Shown in pieces: positions 5,048 through 5,419 of a stretch of DNA of 5,419 bases. The stretch comes from an uncultured Chloroflexota bacterium (GTDB lineage: Bacteria > Chloroflexota > Dehalococcoidia > CAUJGQ01): contig CALFMN010000195.1 in assembly GCA_937879875.1 (NCBI GenBank), positions 1 to 5,419 on the forward strand. Reading direction: 5' to 3'. Made by a program: the position numbers and the translations under genes. The notes beneath the pieces were generated by a model. That model was not told where the DNA came from, searched no databases, and saw only the letters and a program-made list of their open reading frames with translations. Position 1 is the first letter of the stretch, and the number at the start of each line of letters is the position of its first letter.

Positions 5048-5419
5048 CCAGGCCCGCACGGACGGCCCGTGGGCGCAGCGGGCGCCCCTGCTGCCGCCGG
5101 CCCACCCGCGTAGCGGGCACCGCCGCGCCGGCCGGCGCGGGCCGCGGCGCCCCGGCGGCCGCTGGAGCGCGCGTGGTCGCTGCCCGGTGGGGCTGGCCGC
5201 CTGCTCCGCGCCCCCCAGCCGGCGGCGGGCGCCCCACCCGCGGGCCTGCCCGCGCCCGCGCTGGGCGGCGCGGCGGCGTCCGCACCACGCTCCCCGGCCG
5301 CGCCGCGCGCGGCGGCACGCCGCACGGCGGCGTCCTGCCCGGCGGGGAGCGCCCGGCGCCGCCGGCAGCGCCTGGCCGGGGACACGGGCGCCCGCCGCGG
5401 GACCGGCCGCCGCGCGGTG
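5048..5419. other. Contig end of about 89 % G+C with no recognisable gene
   Basis: By my count only about 41 of the last 379 bases (5041-5419) are A or T, against about one third elsewhere. Beyond the TAG at 5111-5113 no stop codon occurs in any of the six frames to the end, simply because stop codons need A and T. The translations are strings of Ala, Gly, Pro and Arg with no motif. I cannot support a gene. The block may be a real very GC-rich stretch, but errors at a poorly covered contig end are at least as likely, given the adapter at the other end. Confidence 0.7.

Noticed and set aside
4905..5385. Two minus-strand frames of 129 and 137 codons in the GC-rich end
   Set aside because: All six frames are open there because A and T are nearly absent. 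The translations are Ala/Gly/Pro/Arg strings and run antisense into the lipoprotein gene end.

Overview
This window is one end of an unfinished, high-GC (about two-thirds G+C) bacterial contig, probably metagenomic. The first 40 bases are not genomic. They are an Illumina Nextera read-1 adapter with most of an i5 index, so the real sequence starts at about base 41. The other end, from about 5048 to 5419, rises to about 89 % G+C and has no recognisable gene. Both ends should be treated as suspect. The protein styles (CaiB/BaiF CoA-transferase, secreted phosphoesterase, short Cys-containing envelope proteins) and the intergenic palindromes resemble high-GC Chloroflexota. That assignment is an impression from recalled families, not a placement.

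Layout on the minus strand, in order of transcription: a small membrane protein (84 aa, 4072-3818), then 19 nt later a membrane-anchored Cys-rich protein (120 aa, 3798-3436); a 272-nt gap; a secreted phosphoesterase / phospholipase C-like enzyme (485 aa, 3163-1706); a 395-nt gap full of hairpins and a tandem repeat; and a class III (CaiB/BaiF) CoA-transferase (1310 to the contig edge, C-terminal end missing). On the plus strand, one lipoprotein gene (252 aa, 4248-5006) diverges from the two small membrane genes.

Four of the five genes encode membrane or exported proteins, so 1706-5006 is largely cell-envelope or extracellular in character. The CoA-transferase is a cytoplasmic acyl-CoA enzyme with no obvious link to them. 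Only the two small membrane genes look like an operon.

The most interesting sequence-level signal is a family of GC-rich perfect palindromes. Two copies lie between genes. A third, with a heptamer repeat beside it, lies inside the CoA-transferase gene and keeps it in frame while adding residues at a normally conserved site. I found no defence system, CRISPR array, mobile-element gene, tRNA or rRNA, and nothing that I can honestly call a new multi-gene system.
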